52,162 bases of DNA from JASLCR01 sp036405515 (GCA_036405515.1 DASWXM010000032.1:1-52162), one strand, 5' to 3'; positions 32,918-42,011 are shown, counted from the first letter of the stretch. A program made the numbers and translations. Notes: a model not told the origin generated them from the sequence alone.

Positions 32918-33611
32918 GCTCACCTCCAAATTGACGATAACTTCCCTGCGCCTGATCACTTGTAATCTTGCCGCCTTCAAGCGTCACAACGCGTCGTTTA
33001 AGCTTATTTACAATCTCAACATTGTGAGTTGTCAGAATAACCGTGGTACCATAGCGATTAATTTTCTCAAGAAGCTTGACGATTTCCCAGCTGTGCTTCG
33101 GGTCAAGATTTCCTGTCGGCTCATCGGCGATCAAAATTTTTGGTTGACGTACCATAGCGCGAGCAATCGCCACACGCTGGCGCTCACCACCACTCAACTG
33201 GTGAGGAAAGCTCTTTTCTTTCCCTTTCAATCCGACAAGTTCAATAATACGCGGTACGGTGGTTTTAATTTCTCGGTTTGTCATACCAGCAATCTCTAAC
33301 GCAAAGGCGACATTTTCAAACACTGTGCGCTGTGGTAACAGCTTAAAATCTTGAAAGACCACACCAATCTTGCGGCGAAGTAGTGGGATATGACGGTCTT
33401 TCAATGTATCGTAGTCGATACCTCCCACAACAATCTTGCCCGTTGTTGGCTTTTCCTCGCGCGTAAGTAGTTTGAGCAAGGTACTCTTACCCGCACCGCT
33501 CGTCCCAACCAAAATCACAAACTCTTTTGGCGCAACATGCAGGCTGATACGATTAATAGCAGGTTTGGTAGCCTTGCCATATGTCTTTGTTACCCTATCT
33601 AATAGAATCAT
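32904..33611 (-). CDS. ftsE: FtsE, cell-division ATPase
   Basis: 235 residues. Walker A GTSGAGKSTLLKLL, Q-loop VVFQDFKLLPQRTVFENVAFAL (FQDxKLLxxRxxxEN is typical of FtsE), signature LSGGERQRVAIARAMV, Walker B ILIADEPTGNLD, switch His in ILTTHNVEIV. Start ATG 33611 is preferred over GTG 33620, since TGC-TATAAT ends only 1 nt before that GTG. It begins the ftsE-ftsX-hydrolase-ctpA module. Confidence 0.96.
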   Translation of the reverse strand: MILLDRVTKTYGKATKPAINRISLHVAPKEFVILVGTSGAGKSTLLKLLTREEKPTTGKIVVGGIDYDTLKDRHIPLLRRKIGVVFQDFKLLPQRTVFENVAFALEIAGMTNREIKTTVPRIIELVGLKGKEKSFPHQLSGGERQRVAIARAMVRQPKILIADEPTGNLDPKHSWEIVKLLEKINRYGTTVILTTHNVEIVNKLKRRVVTLEGGKITSDQAQGSYRQFGGEHGQA

Positions 33612-33621
33612 TACTTCCACT

Positions 33622-33627
33622 ATTATA
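33622..33627 (-). promoter_or_regulatory. Extended -10 box of the ftsEX module
   Basis: TGC-TATAAT on the minus strand, 10 nt before ATG 33611; predicted leader 3-4 nt. Confidence 0.6.
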
Positions 33628-33708
33628 GCAGACTAACTGTCGATGCAGAGGCTAGCCACTATATACCACAACAGTCATATAGTCTTACGAAACGTTCATA
33701 TGAGTTCC

Positions 33709-33751
33709 AAACACCCGCTCCGAGAGAAACTCCCTCAAGGAGCGGGTGTTT
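33709..33751 (-). terminator. Intrinsic terminator of the ClpN-domain gene
   Basis: Perfect 13-bp stem AAACACCCGCTCC / GGAGCGGGTGTTT with a 17-nt loop, 38 nt past the stop at 33789. It isolates the gene from ftsE downstream. Confidence 0.8.
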
Positions 33752-33788
33752 TGTTGATGGAACTCTGCTGGCGGAATGAGGCAACGTC

Positions 33789-34238
33789 TCAGATGCTGAC
33801 CCGACGCTGCATGAGCCGCAAGATTTCCATCCGCCACGCGTGCCCATTGATCCCCAGTAGCGGAAGAACCCGGCTACCTTCGTCGAGACGAATGACCGCA
33901 AGTGCCACATGTTCAGCATCGATCGAATTCGACCCAAGAAGCTCCGCTTCTTCTCTTGCCACTCGTTCCAGAACAAGGAATCGGTGGGTGTGTGGCAGAT
34001 GAGACGGCATATGCCAGTTCTTCGTAGCAAGAACACTCTCAACCCTGCCTCGAAGAGGCTCAAGATAGATGCTCAAACTTCTGAGCGCCTTACCAGGAAT
34101 ACCGTCGTGCTCCCTACTGAGAGCGAGCACGACGTACTCAAGACTTGTTCCGTCGCACTCCCGACCTAGTTGACGCGCCTCACTCAAAGTGAGGTCAAAC
34201 ACACGAAGGGTACGTGAGGTAAAGCGCCGTACGCTCAT
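33789..34238 (-). CDS. Stand-alone Clp N-terminal (ClpN) domain protein
   Basis: 149 residues, no ATPase domain. Two Clp_N repeats: a degenerate first (LTLSEARQLGRECDGTSLEYVVLALSREHDGIPGKALRSLSI) and a clearer second (RFLVLERVAREEAELLGSNSIDAEHVALAVIRLDEGSRVLPLLGI), as in ClpC/ClpA heads that dock substrates and adaptors. Free ClpN proteins may act as adaptors or decoys for a Clp machine, but that is inference. Base composition is richer in G+C than neighbours. AAGGAAAG precedes the ATG. A 15-codon leader ORF overlaps the start by 4 nt. Confidence 0.75.
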   Translation of the reverse strand: MSVRRFTSRTLRVFDLTLSEARQLGRECDGTSLEYVVLALSREHDGIPGKALRSLSIYLEPLRGRVESVLATKNWHMPSHLPHTHRFLVLERVAREEAELLGSNSIDAEHVALAVIRLDEGSRVLPLLGINGHAWRMEILRLMQRRVSI

Positions 34239-34282
34239 CTTCTTTCCTTCCGAAGAGTTCCATCGAGATACCAGATCAGCAT
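34235..34282 (-). CDS. Possible leader peptide of the ClpN-domain gene
   Basis: ATG 34282 opens MLIWYLDGTLRKERR and stops at TGA (34235-34237), which overlaps the start of the ClpN gene as ATGA. The start codon lies inside a 6-bp hairpin (CGAGAT 34281-34286 with ATCTCG 34264-34269, minus strand). Ribosome-binding site is weak (ACGAG). Ribosomes finishing this ORF would be placed to start on the ClpN gene. Confidence 0.45.
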   Translation of the reverse strand: MLIWYLDGTLRKERR

Positions 34283-34337
34283 CTCGTAAGGATATACAAC
34301 TTAAATGTACGCCACCCCTAGGTTAGGAGTTACTATA

Positions 34338-35429
34338 TCACAATCCGCTTTGATCGCCCAATGACTCAAGATACGAGGTAATGAAATTATCGATTTTGCC
34401 GTCGAGCACCTTGCCTGTATCTTTCTCTTCGTATTTGGTACGCGTGTCTTTGACGAGCGTGTACGGGTGGAGAACGTAGTTTCGTATCTGGCTCCCCCAG
34501 TTTGCGCTTTCACCCGCCTGCAGCTTTTCGATGCTTTCGGCATGTTGACCAAGCTTCATTTGTGCCAACTTAGAGCGCAGAATCTTTAGTGCCGTCTCTT
34601 TATTCTGCAACTGGGAGCGTTCATTCTGGATCGCCACGACGGTATTTGTCGGCAAGTGTGTCACGCGCACCGCCGAGTCAGTCGTGTTGACACTTTGTCC
34701 ACCATGACCACCAGCTCGGTAGACATCGATTTTAAGATCCTTATCATCCAGTTTGACCTCTTCCGGAGCATCAATCTGCGGCAGTGCCTCAACTAATGCA
34801 AAACTGGTCTGACGTAGATTATCGCTATTGAATGGACTGAGGCGCACCAATCGGTGAACACCGTGTTCACCCTTCAACTTGCCATAGACAAACGGACCAC
34901 TGACTTCGATCACACTGGTCTTGATGCCTGCTTCTTCGCCGGTGCTTCGCTCGACGTTTTTCGTCTCCATGCCAGCTTTCTCCGCCCACCGCAGATACAT
35001 CCGCTCCAACATCTCCGCCCAATCCTGGGCATCCGTACCACCAACGCCGGCAGTGATGCGAAGGATAGCATTATGGTCATCAAATTCACCGTCGAATAGC
35101 AAATCCTTCTTTCGTTCGGACAGCTCCGCCTCAAGTGCACCCACTTGTGTTTCAAATTCGACTTGCAAGCTGTCATCACCCAATGCCATGAGCTCTTCAA
35201 TATCATTCACCTGCCCTTGGAGTGTCCGCCATGGATCAATCAACGAACGAAGGTCTGACGCTCTCTTACTGACCTCCTGCGCATGCGTCGGGTTGTTCCA
35301 CACTTCGGGCTCGGCCAATTCTATGTCAAGCGCTTTCAGCTGTGATTCTTTCCCGTCAATCTGCAGTCGTTTTAGCGCCGCGGCAATATCGGTCTTCAGA
35401 TCAGTAACGCGTTTTTTCAGAGGTTGCAT
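34338..35429 (-). CDS. prfB: Peptide chain release factor 2
   Basis: 363 residues from ATG 35429. Recognises UAA and UGA through SPF (198-200 in LSPFNSDNLRQTSF); hydrolyses peptidyl-tRNA through GGQ (243-245, GGHGGQSVN). The programmed +1 frameshift near codon 25, used for autoregulation in many bacteria, is absent: the frame is continuous from the first helix (LKKRVTDLKTDIAAALKRLQI). TGC-TACAAT lies 7 nt from the ATG, so an upstream GTG at 35465 is unlikely. UGA is therefore a stop in this genome. Confidence 0.96.
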   Translation of the reverse strand: MQPLKKRVTDLKTDIAAALKRLQIDGKESQLKALDIELAEPEVWNNPTHAQEVSKRASDLRSLIDPWRTLQGQVNDIEELMALGDDSLQVEFETQVGALEAELSERKKDLLFDGEFDDHNAILRITAGVGGTDAQDWAEMLERMYLRWAEKAGMETKNVERSTGEEAGIKTSVIEVSGPFVYGKLKGEHGVHRLVRLSPFNSDNLRQTSFALVEALPQIDAPEEVKLDDKDLKIDVYRAGGHGGQSVNTTDSAVRVTHLPTNTVVAIQNERSQLQNKETALKILRSKLAQMKLGQHAESIEKLQAGESANWGSQIRNYVLHPYTLVKDTRTKYEEKDTGKVLDGKIDNFITSYLESLGDQSGL

Positions 35430-35436
35430 TGCTACT

Positions 35437-35442
35437 ATTGTA
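35437..35442 (-). promoter_or_regulatory. Extended -10 box of prfB
   Basis: TGC-TACAAT on the minus strand, 7 nt before ATG 35429; leaderless prediction. Confidence 0.6.
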
Positions 35443-35608
35443 GCATCTGGGTCGCTCCTGACCACTCCTACCCCAAATCATATTTTTAGCCGTCTTCATA
35501 CAACGTAGCCTACTACCCACAATTAAACTTATTGCAGTAACTGGGGTCTGGGACATTTTAGCAATCTCAGCAGTTTTGTTTCTTTTGATGACAAAAGAAA
35601 AAGAAAGG

Positions 35609-35614
35609 TATACT
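35609..35614 (+). promoter_or_regulatory. -10 box of murI
   Basis: TATACT, 6 nt before ATG 35621; leaderless prediction. This favours 35621 over in-frame upstream starts. Confidence 0.5.
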
Positions 35615-35620
35615 AAAACT

Positions 35621-36268
35621 ATGAAACTAGGTATTTTCGACAGCGGTATCGGTGGCGAAGCGATTGCTGAGGCACTGAAGCAGGAATTTCCCGACGCCAC
35701 TTTTCAAGTGGTCAATGACCGCACACATCTTCCCTATGGTGACAAGACGCCCGAAGAAATCCGTGAACTTACCGATACTGCCATCCAGCCGCTCATTCAA
35801 TCCGGCAGCGATGTCATTGTCATTGCATGCAACTCCGCCACGACCGCCGCGATCGATTGGCTGCGCAGAAAGTATCCGGAGCAAAAATTCATCGGTATTG
35901 AGCCAATGATCAAGCCGGCAGCCAAGCATACTAAGACCGGCGTGATCGCCGTCTGCGCAACGACCGCCACCCTCGCCAGCCAGTCGTATCAGACTTTGCG
36001 TAAGAGATATGCCGGTGATCTGACGGTACTCGAGCCGGATTGCTCTGCTTGGGCAAAAATGATTGAAGACAACCAAATCAACGAGACTCAGATAGCTGAG
36101 ACGCTCGACGAGCTCCTTGAGGCGCAAGCCGATGTGATCGTGCTTGGTTGCACGCACTATCACTGGATTAAAGATTTTATTCTTGATCACGTGGGGCCAG
36201 ACGTAGCTGTATTAGAGCCATCCGAGGCTATCGGCCGACGCGTCAAAGCCTTGCTTCAAGAAAGTTGA
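35621..36268 (+). CDS. murI: Glutamate racemase
   Basis: Converts L-Glu to D-Glu for the second residue of the wall peptide, the substrate of MurD. 215 residues, shorter than most (about 260). Both catalytic cysteines are present: C70 in VIACNSATT and C177 in LGCTHYHWI; D7/S8 in FDSGIGG and the PYGDK loop bind glutamate. It converges with murD, the two stops overlapping by 13 nt, an apt arrangement as MurD uses the product. Confidence 0.92.
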   Translation: MKLGIFDSGIGGEAIAEALKQEFPDATFQVVNDRTHLPYGDKTPEEIRELTDTAIQPLIQSGSDVIVIACNSATTAAIDWLRRKYPEQKFIGIEPMIKPAAKHTKTGVIAVCATTATLASQSYQTLRKRYAGDLTVLEPDCSAWAKMIEDNQINETQIAETLDELLEAQADVIVLGCTHYHWIKDFILDHVGPDVAVLEPSEAIGRRVKALLQES

Positions 36269-37488
36269 TTCACCGCTGTGATAAACTGATTACCGCGATC
36301 GGCGTAATTTTTGAACATGTCGAAGCTAGCTGCGGCCGGACTGAGGATCACCACGCTGCCTGGTTGCGCCAGTCTGGCTGCTTCCATGACAACCGAGTTC
36401 ATGTCACCTTCATTTACAAAACACGTGATGTTATTTTCGGCACATAGTTTTTCGAGTTCATGGCGGTTAGCACCATAAGTAATAACCTGCACCTTCTTTT
36501 CAGCACACCGGCGCATAAGCTCCGTATAGTCACTGCCCTTTTCGTGGCCACCGAGCAGCAAAATCTTTGGCTGCTCAAAACTGTTAATCGCCGCCAACGC
36601 GCTTCCAGCCGTTGTTGCGATACTGTCGTCATAATACTTCACGTCACCAACTTCCCGAACAAATTTCAGTCGGTGCGACAAGCCATGAAAATCGGCAAGA
36701 CCTTTTCGGATCGCATCGACGTCACTGACGAATCCGCGCACTGCCGCAATTGCCGCCGACGCATTTTCCTGGTTATGCACGCCCGGAATCTTCAAACTAT
36801 CCTTAAACTCATCGATGGCAAATGGATACGCGATCGCTGTCCCTGCCGATGAAACTTCAGCGATCTTTCGCGACCATTCATTATTCTTGTTGTAGACGAC
36901 AACGTCGCCTTCATTTTGCTCGATGGCAATATTCATCTTTGCATGGAAGTATTCATCAAAATCAGCATGGACGTCCAGATGGTCCGGCTCAATTGGCAGT
37001 ATCACGGCAACATGCGGTGACTTCTCAAGATCCCAGAGCTGAAAACTACTGAGTTCATAGACGACAATATCTTCAGAAGTGATCCTCGGCAATACTTCGA
37101 GAGCCGGTGTGCCGATATTCCCCACAAGATGAACCTTATGGCCACCCGCTTGCAAGATCGAAGTGATCAAACTACTTGTCGTCCCCTTGCCTTTTGTGCC
37201 AGTCACGCCGATGATCGGCGCCGGGCATTTTGAGAAGAATTCATTAGTTGCGCTCCAAACTTTACCATTAGTTTGGATTTTTCGTGGTGCCACCCCGGCA
37301 CTGCGAACCACCATCTCAAAATCGATCAATTTTCCAAAAGAACCTCCACCAAGAATCGTCGGCACGCCTTCCGGTAAATTTTCAACAGCCTCCCGCTCAT
37401 CAATGATCGTAAGCTCATGCTCCGGCTTATTCCAATAGATAAAGTTTGCTTTTCCTTCCAGCCCGTACCCAGCAATTGCTATCTTCAT
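36256..37488 (-). CDS. murD: UDP-MurNAc-L-Ala:D-Glu ligase
   Basis: Adds D-Glu to UDP-MurNAc-L-Ala with ATP. 410 residues: N-terminal UMP-binding fold (IAIAGYGLEGKANFIYW), central ATPase with P-loop VTGTKGKGTTSSLI (97-104), NIGTPALE, YELSSFQLWDL, PIEPDHLDVH, and C-terminal ligand domain with LSHRLKFVREVGDVKYYDDSIATTAGS. SSFQL and HR(L)xxV are typical of MurD among Mur ligases. It is away from the dcw cluster. It begins 9 nt after the M16 peptidase gene and is read from that operon. Confidence 0.95.
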   Translation of the reverse strand: MKIAIAGYGLEGKANFIYWNKPEHELTIIDEREAVENLPEGVPTILGGGSFGKLIDFEMVVRSAGVAPRKIQTNGKVWSATNEFFSKCPAPIIGVTGTKGKGTTSSLITSILQAGGHKVHLVGNIGTPALEVLPRITSEDIVVYELSSFQLWDLEKSPHVAVILPIEPDHLDVHADFDEYFHAKMNIAIEQNEGDVVVYNKNNEWSRKIAEVSSAGTAIAYPFAIDEFKDSLKIPGVHNQENASAAIAAVRGFVSDVDAIRKGLADFHGLSHRLKFVREVGDVKYYDDSIATTAGSALAAINSFEQPKILLLGGHEKGSDYTELMRRCAEKKVQVITYGANRHELEKLCAENNITCFVNEGDMNSVVMEAARLAQPGSVVILSPAAASFDMFKNYADRGNQFITAVNQLS

Positions 37489-37497
37489 ACCTCTAGT

Positions 37498-38787
37498 TTA
37501 CTCCGCTTTCGGAAATAGCGCATTTAGCTTGTCGGCAAGTTTAACAATCTCATCCTTCTCTTCGCTGGAAACACCTGCGAGTACCCAAGTACTATGAGCA
37601 ATAAAACTCTCGGCGGTAGTACGCATCAGATCGAGTGTTGTGCCATTGATCGCGTCAGGTACTTTTTCGTAATCTTTAACGACTCCGTCAGCAAAGTAAC
37701 GATTGGTATAGAAATTGCTAATCTGCGAGACAGTTTGGGCGCCCATTTGATGACGACCGAGTGCATAGCTTTTTGCCGCCTCAAGCTCTTGCTCGGTAAT
37801 CTTCCCGTCTAATACAGCACGAATTTCTCGCACGATGATATCAAAGAGAGCCGGCGCGGTGTCGTGATTCACCTGCCCACCAAAGTCCCAGCTACTGTCG
37901 TGGAAACCAGCCGATGTATCTGAGAAAACGCCGTAGGCGAGGCCCTTCGAACGAGCTGCACCGTAAATGCGCGAGTGCATCGTACCGGTCAAGATATGGT
38001 CAAGTGCGTCCATGGCATCAGATTCCTCGTCGCTGAGCTCACGTGGCACCATAAGTGTCAGACCGAACGTCAGATTACTTGCTTCTTTACGGCGAATAAG
38101 TGTAGGATTACCGCTGGAAAGATCGTCTTTTGGTACGTCGAACCGTTCGCCTTGCTTAAGCTCCCACTCTTCAAGTTGGCGCAAGATTTCACTCTTGCGG
38201 CCTTGTAATTTACCAGCGATTACAAAACGCATATTCTCGGCAGTGTGAGTACGTCGATAATGCTCCTTGATATCTGCTAAAGTTACTGTGTTAATCGTCT
38301 GAATGCGCTGCCAGAATGTATAAATATCCTCGCCAAGCAACTGCTGAATCTTAGGCCAAAGCACACGGTTGTGATTATTCAAATAACCAGTTAACTCGCT
38401 TTTTACATTGCCTTTTTCTGCTTCAAGCTCAGCCTCGTTAAAACGTGGCGAACAGATTGCCAGACGCTGAAGATCGAGAATCCGTTCCCACTCAAAGTCA
38501 GCGCAGTCAGCGACGTAGACCATCGAAAGGTCTGAAGTAAACGCATTATGATACGCACCGTTTTTTGTGAACTCCGCTTCATACTCATGCTCGCTTTTAT
38601 ATTTCGCATTGGCGCCAAACGCCATGTGCTCCATGATATGTGCGGTTTCGTAGATATCTTTGTGTTTTACATACCGATTACCGGCACGGAACTGGAACTG
38701 AAAGCTCATTACTGTCGCACCCGGCACATCTATCAAGAGGCCTCTTGCACCATTTTTTAGTTTTACTTCTTGGACGGTATGTTTCAC
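37498..38787 (-). CDS. M16-family zinc metallopeptidase
   Basis: 429 residues. Inverted zinc motif HIMEH (H50, E53, H54) in YETAHIMEHMAFG, preceded by FRAGNRYV; C-terminal half is the usual inactive repeat with GLAYGVFSDTSAGFHDSS. About one processing-peptidase subunit in length. No signal peptide, hence cytosolic; many bacteria carry paired active and inactive subunits, here only one is seen. It precedes murD by 9 nt. Substrate unknown. Confidence 0.92.
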   Translation of the reverse strand: MKHTVQEVKLKNGARGLLIDVPGATVMSFQFQFRAGNRYVKHKDIYETAHIMEHMAFGANAKYKSEHEYEAEFTKNGAYHNAFTSDLSMVYVADCADFEWERILDLQRLAICSPRFNEAELEAEKGNVKSELTGYLNNHNRVLWPKIQQLLGEDIYTFWQRIQTINTVTLADIKEHYRRTHTAENMRFVIAGKLQGRKSEILRQLEEWELKQGERFDVPKDDLSSGNPTLIRRKEASNLTFGLTLMVPRELSDEESDAMDALDHILTGTMHSRIYGAARSKGLAYGVFSDTSAGFHDSSWDFGGQVNHDTAPALFDIIVREIRAVLDGKITEQELEAAKSYALGRHQMGAQTVSQISNFYTNRYFADGVVKDYEKVPDAINGTTLDLMRTTAESFIAHSTWVLAGVSSEEKDEIVKLADKLNALFPKAE

Positions 38788-38832
38788 TGAACCAGAGCCT
38801 TTCTGACCGAATAATTATGTTTTTATGTAGAT

Positions 38833-41460
38833 TTAGCGACGAGCTTTTTTACGATTTTGACGAGCTGTCTTTTTCTTCTTACGTGCCTGATTCTTGACAC
38901 GGTTTTGCTCCGTAGCGCTTTTTGCTTTTGTCACCGTAAAGTCATCGTCACGATTTGCCTCACCAGAACCAAGCTCATTCACGCCAGCTTCTACTGCTTT
39001 TTCGGCAAGGCGAGTTAGTTCAGTCTCATGCTCTTCCTCTTCACGAGCAATAACGTCCGTCTTATGGACATGCATTACTGTACGAAGCACTTCATCACGA
39101 AGCGTTGCCTGGAGTCCATCAAAGAGTTTCTGTGATTCCGAACGATATTCAACCAGTGGGTCACGCTGCCCAACACTGCGCCAGTGGATACCGTCACGAA
39201 GATGCTGCATATTCTCAAGGTGTTGCATCCAAAGTGTATCAAGCACTTGCAGGTAGACATCGCGCTCAACCTTACGAAGAATATCGCTTTCGATTTCCTT
39301 CTCTTTCTTAGCATAGAGCTGCTCAACAGCCTTTTTCGCCATCTCAAAGCGTGGCTTATCTTTCTTTTCTTCACCGATCTCCGTGATTTTCTTTTCAGCA
39401 AGCGGAAATACTGCTTCGAACTCTTCAGTAAACTTCTTGTTATTTTTTGCTGGGAGTGCCGTCAAGTCACGTACTTTCTCTTCGATCAGACGCTCAATTT
39501 CTGGCTTAATGTCGTCACCTTCGAGAATCTTACGGCGCATTGCATAGACTACCTTACGATGTCGGTTGATCACGTTATCGTACTGCACGACATTTTTACG
39601 AGTATCGTAATTATAGCCTTCGACTCGCTTCTGTGCTGCCTCAAGTGTTTTGGAGACGGCTTTATTTTGGATTGGTGTTTCCTCATCCACACCAAGTCGA
39701 TCCATAAGTGCCGCGATGCGCTCACCCTGGAAGATACGCATAAGATCGTCCTCTGTTGAAACAAAGAACTGACTTTCGCCCGGATCACCCTGACGACCAC
39801 CGCGACCACGCAGCTGGTTGTCGATACGACGTGATTCATGTCGTTCGGAGCCAATCACCACTAATCCGCCGAGCTCTTTTACTCCCTCGCCGAGGACAAT
39901 GTCAGTACCACGACCGGCAATATTGGTTGCAAGTGTTACCGCACCCTTTTGGCCAGCTTTGGCAATAATCGCTGCTTCACGTTCATTGTTCTTCGCATTC
40001 AGAATCTCATAAGGAATATTTTCTTTTTCAAGATAATCGGCAATCATCTCGTTTTTTGCGATTGATGCTGAACCGACTAGTACTGGACGACCCGCTTTGT
40101 GGTGTTCACGAATAGCGTCAGCAACCGCCTTGAGTTTACCCTTTTCAGTTTTAAAGATAAGGTCTTCTTTGTCATTGCGAGCAACTGGCTTGTTCGGTGG
40201 TACCTGTACAACATCGAGACTATAGATCTGCTGGAACTCTTCCGCCTCTGTAAACGCCGTACCGGTCATACCAGAGAGCTTGTCATACAGACGGAAATAG
40301 TTCTGGAATGAAACGGTCGCGAGAGTCATGCTCTCTTGGAGGACTGGTACATTCTCTTTGGCTTCAATCGCCTGGTGGAGACCTTCATTGTAGCGACGCC
40401 CCTGCATTAAACGGCCAGTGTGCTCGTCAACGATGATTACCTCACCATCATTTGTCACCACGTAATCTTTATCTCGTCTAAAAAGTGCTTGAGCACGAAG
40501 TGCCTGATCCATATGGTAGACAGTGCGCACATTGTCAGGATTGTATAAATTCTTTATACCGAGCATCTTCTGTACTTTTTCAACACCTTTATCGCTCAGA
40601 GATACACTTTTGCGCTTTTCGTCGAGCACGTAATCTTCAGGAGTCAACTTGGCCGCTACTTTCGCAAACTGAATATAGCTTTCAGGATTTTCGGCCGCTG
40701 GTGCACTGATAATGAGTGGCGTACGAGCCTCGTCGATCAAAATAGAGTCTACCTCGTCTACGATTGCAAAGTTCAACTCGCGTTGACGAAGTAGCTCTGC
40801 ATCATCAACCATGTTATCGCGCAGGTAGTCGAAACCAAATTCATTGTTCGTACCGTACGTGATGTCTGCGGCGTAAGCTTCCTTGCGAGTCACTGGACGG
40901 AGTTTGCGCATACGTGGATCATCATGATCCTCATTATCGTATTTTGGGTCATAAAGGAAACTTGCGTCATTGACAATCACACCAACAGATAGTCCGAGAA
41001 AATGATGCACCTCACCCATCCAGCCGGCGTCACGCTGTGCAAGATAGTCGTTTACCGTTACGACATGCACACCGCGACCTTCGAGCGTATTAAGATAGCT
41101 CGGCAGCGTTGCCATCAATGTCTTACCTTCACCGGTCTTCAGCTCAGCGACGTTGCCTTCGTGAAGCACCATACCACCGATTAGCTGCACATCGTAGTGA
41201 CGCATACCAAGCACACGATCAGATGCCTCGCGTACTACAGCAAATGCTTCTGGCAAGATATCATCAAGTGTTGTTTTCTTATTCTCGAGCATTTTGCGCA
41301 ACACTTCAGTCTGCTTTTTCAGCTCAGTTTTTGTCATTTTCTTGTACTTGTCTTCGAGTGCATTGACCGCATCCACCTTTTTCTGAAGACGTTTTAGAAT
41401 CTTCTTTTGTGGATCACCAAACACTTTTGTTAGCACTTTTTGCCGATTTACACTAGGCAT
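38833..41460 (-). CDS. secA: SecA, preprotein translocase ATPase
   Basis: Drives export through SecYEG. 875 residues: DEAD motor with Walker A ELKTGEGKTLMATLP, DEVDSILIDEARTPLIIS, preprotein-crosslinking domain, second motor half (LATNIAGRGTDIVLGEGVKELGGLVVIGSERHESRRIDNQLRGRGGRQGDPG), and helical scaffold/wing (QVLDTLWMQHLENMQHLRDGIHWRSVGQRDPL). The C-terminal zinc finger (CxCx8C[HC]) is replaced by a Lys/Arg-rich tail (ARKKKKTARQNRKKARR). GAGGGGAAG precedes the ATG; TATACT sits about 45 nt upstream. Confidence 0.97.
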   Translation of the reverse strand: MPSVNRQKVLTKVFGDPQKKILKRLQKKVDAVNALEDKYKKMTKTELKKQTEVLRKMLENKKTTLDDILPEAFAVVREASDRVLGMRHYDVQLIGGMVLHEGNVAELKTGEGKTLMATLPSYLNTLEGRGVHVVTVNDYLAQRDAGWMGEVHHFLGLSVGVIVNDASFLYDPKYDNEDHDDPRMRKLRPVTRKEAYAADITYGTNNEFGFDYLRDNMVDDAELLRQRELNFAIVDEVDSILIDEARTPLIISAPAAENPESYIQFAKVAAKLTPEDYVLDEKRKSVSLSDKGVEKVQKMLGIKNLYNPDNVRTVYHMDQALRAQALFRRDKDYVVTNDGEVIIVDEHTGRLMQGRRYNEGLHQAIEAKENVPVLQESMTLATVSFQNYFRLYDKLSGMTGTAFTEAEEFQQIYSLDVVQVPPNKPVARNDKEDLIFKTEKGKLKAVADAIREHHKAGRPVLVGSASIAKNEMIADYLEKENIPYEILNAKNNEREAAIIAKAGQKGAVTLATNIAGRGTDIVLGEGVKELGGLVVIGSERHESRRIDNQLRGRGGRQGDPGESQFFVSTEDDLMRIFQGERIAALMDRLGVDEETPIQNKAVSKTLEAAQKRVEGYNYDTRKNVVQYDNVINRHRKVVYAMRRKILEGDDIKPEIERLIEEKVRDLTALPAKNNKKFTEEFEAVFPLAEKKITEIGEEKKDKPRFEMAKKAVEQLYAKKEKEIESDILRKVERDVYLQVLDTLWMQHLENMQHLRDGIHWRSVGQRDPLVEYRSESQKLFDGLQATLRDEVLRTVMHVHKTDVIAREEEEHETELTRLAEKAVEAGVNELGSGEANRDDDFTVTKAKSATEQNRVKNQARKKKKTARQNRKKARR

Positions 41461-41526
41461 CTTCCCCTCACAGTCTGTAATTTCTGAAATAAACTCCCCT
41501 TAGTATACGCCCTTTCGCCTCAATAG

Positions 41527-41560
41527 AAAAGAGGTGAACTGTCAAATTTTCACCTCTTTT
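41527..41560. terminator. Intrinsic terminator between hpf and secA
   Basis: 12-bp stem AAAAGAGGTGAA / TTCACCTCTTTT with a 10-nt loop, flanked by T runs on both strands. For the minus-strand hpf gene it lies 13 nt past the stop; secA has its own promoter after it. Confidence 0.8.
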
Positions 41561-41573
41561 TACACTAATTAAT

Positions 41574-41948
41574 TTATTGTTCGCGGGCGTAGCTTCGCTT
41601 AAATCGGCTGAGTGCTGCACGTGTCTTGCCGATGTGTGATACATTTGCGTCTTTGTACTTCTTAAGCTGACTGGCAAGTTTGTGCTCGACAATATCGACT
41701 GCCGCATACATATTAAGGGTCGAATCTTTTGCGGTCAGGTCTCTATTCGGTACACGCAGGATAATCTCAGCTTCATATTTATTGCCGTGATCGCGGTTCA
41801 CTTGCTTGAGCTTTACTTCTGCAGAGGCAGTCTTTCGAGCGTGACGCGGAAGGAATCTATCGAGCCGTCCAATCTTTTGCCTTACATACTTTTTTGTCTG
41901 CTCGTCCGGGGTATATTTCACTCCGGAAATTACGATTGATTGAATCAT
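41574..41948 (-). CDS. hpf: Ribosome hibernation factor, HPF/RaiA family (short form)
   Basis: 124 residues. Binds the 30S decoding region and blocks translation in resting cells. Family fold: VISGVKYTPDEQTKKYVRQKIGRLDRFLPRHARKTASAEVKLKQV, DLTAKDSTLNMYAAVDIVEHKLASQLKKYKD. The C-terminal domain that dimerises 70S ribosomes in long HPF is missing. Its promoter is TGT-TATACT, with AAGGAGGG before the ATG, so this is a leadered message. Confidence 0.9.
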   Translation of the reverse strand: MIQSIVISGVKYTPDEQTKKYVRQKIGRLDRFLPRHARKTASAEVKLKQVNRDHGNKYEAEIILRVPNRDLTAKDSTLNMYAAVDIVEHKLASQLKKYKDANVSHIGKTRAALSRFKRSYAREQ

Positions 41949-42011
41949 AGGTACCCTCCTTTTTTGTTTAGGATTGTACTCTTAGTATAACATGTTTTTC
42001 TTGGCGAAATA

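Noticed and set aside
32688..33299. 203-codon plus-strand frame
   Set aside because: Shadow of ftsX and ftsE; no ribosome-binding site or family pattern.
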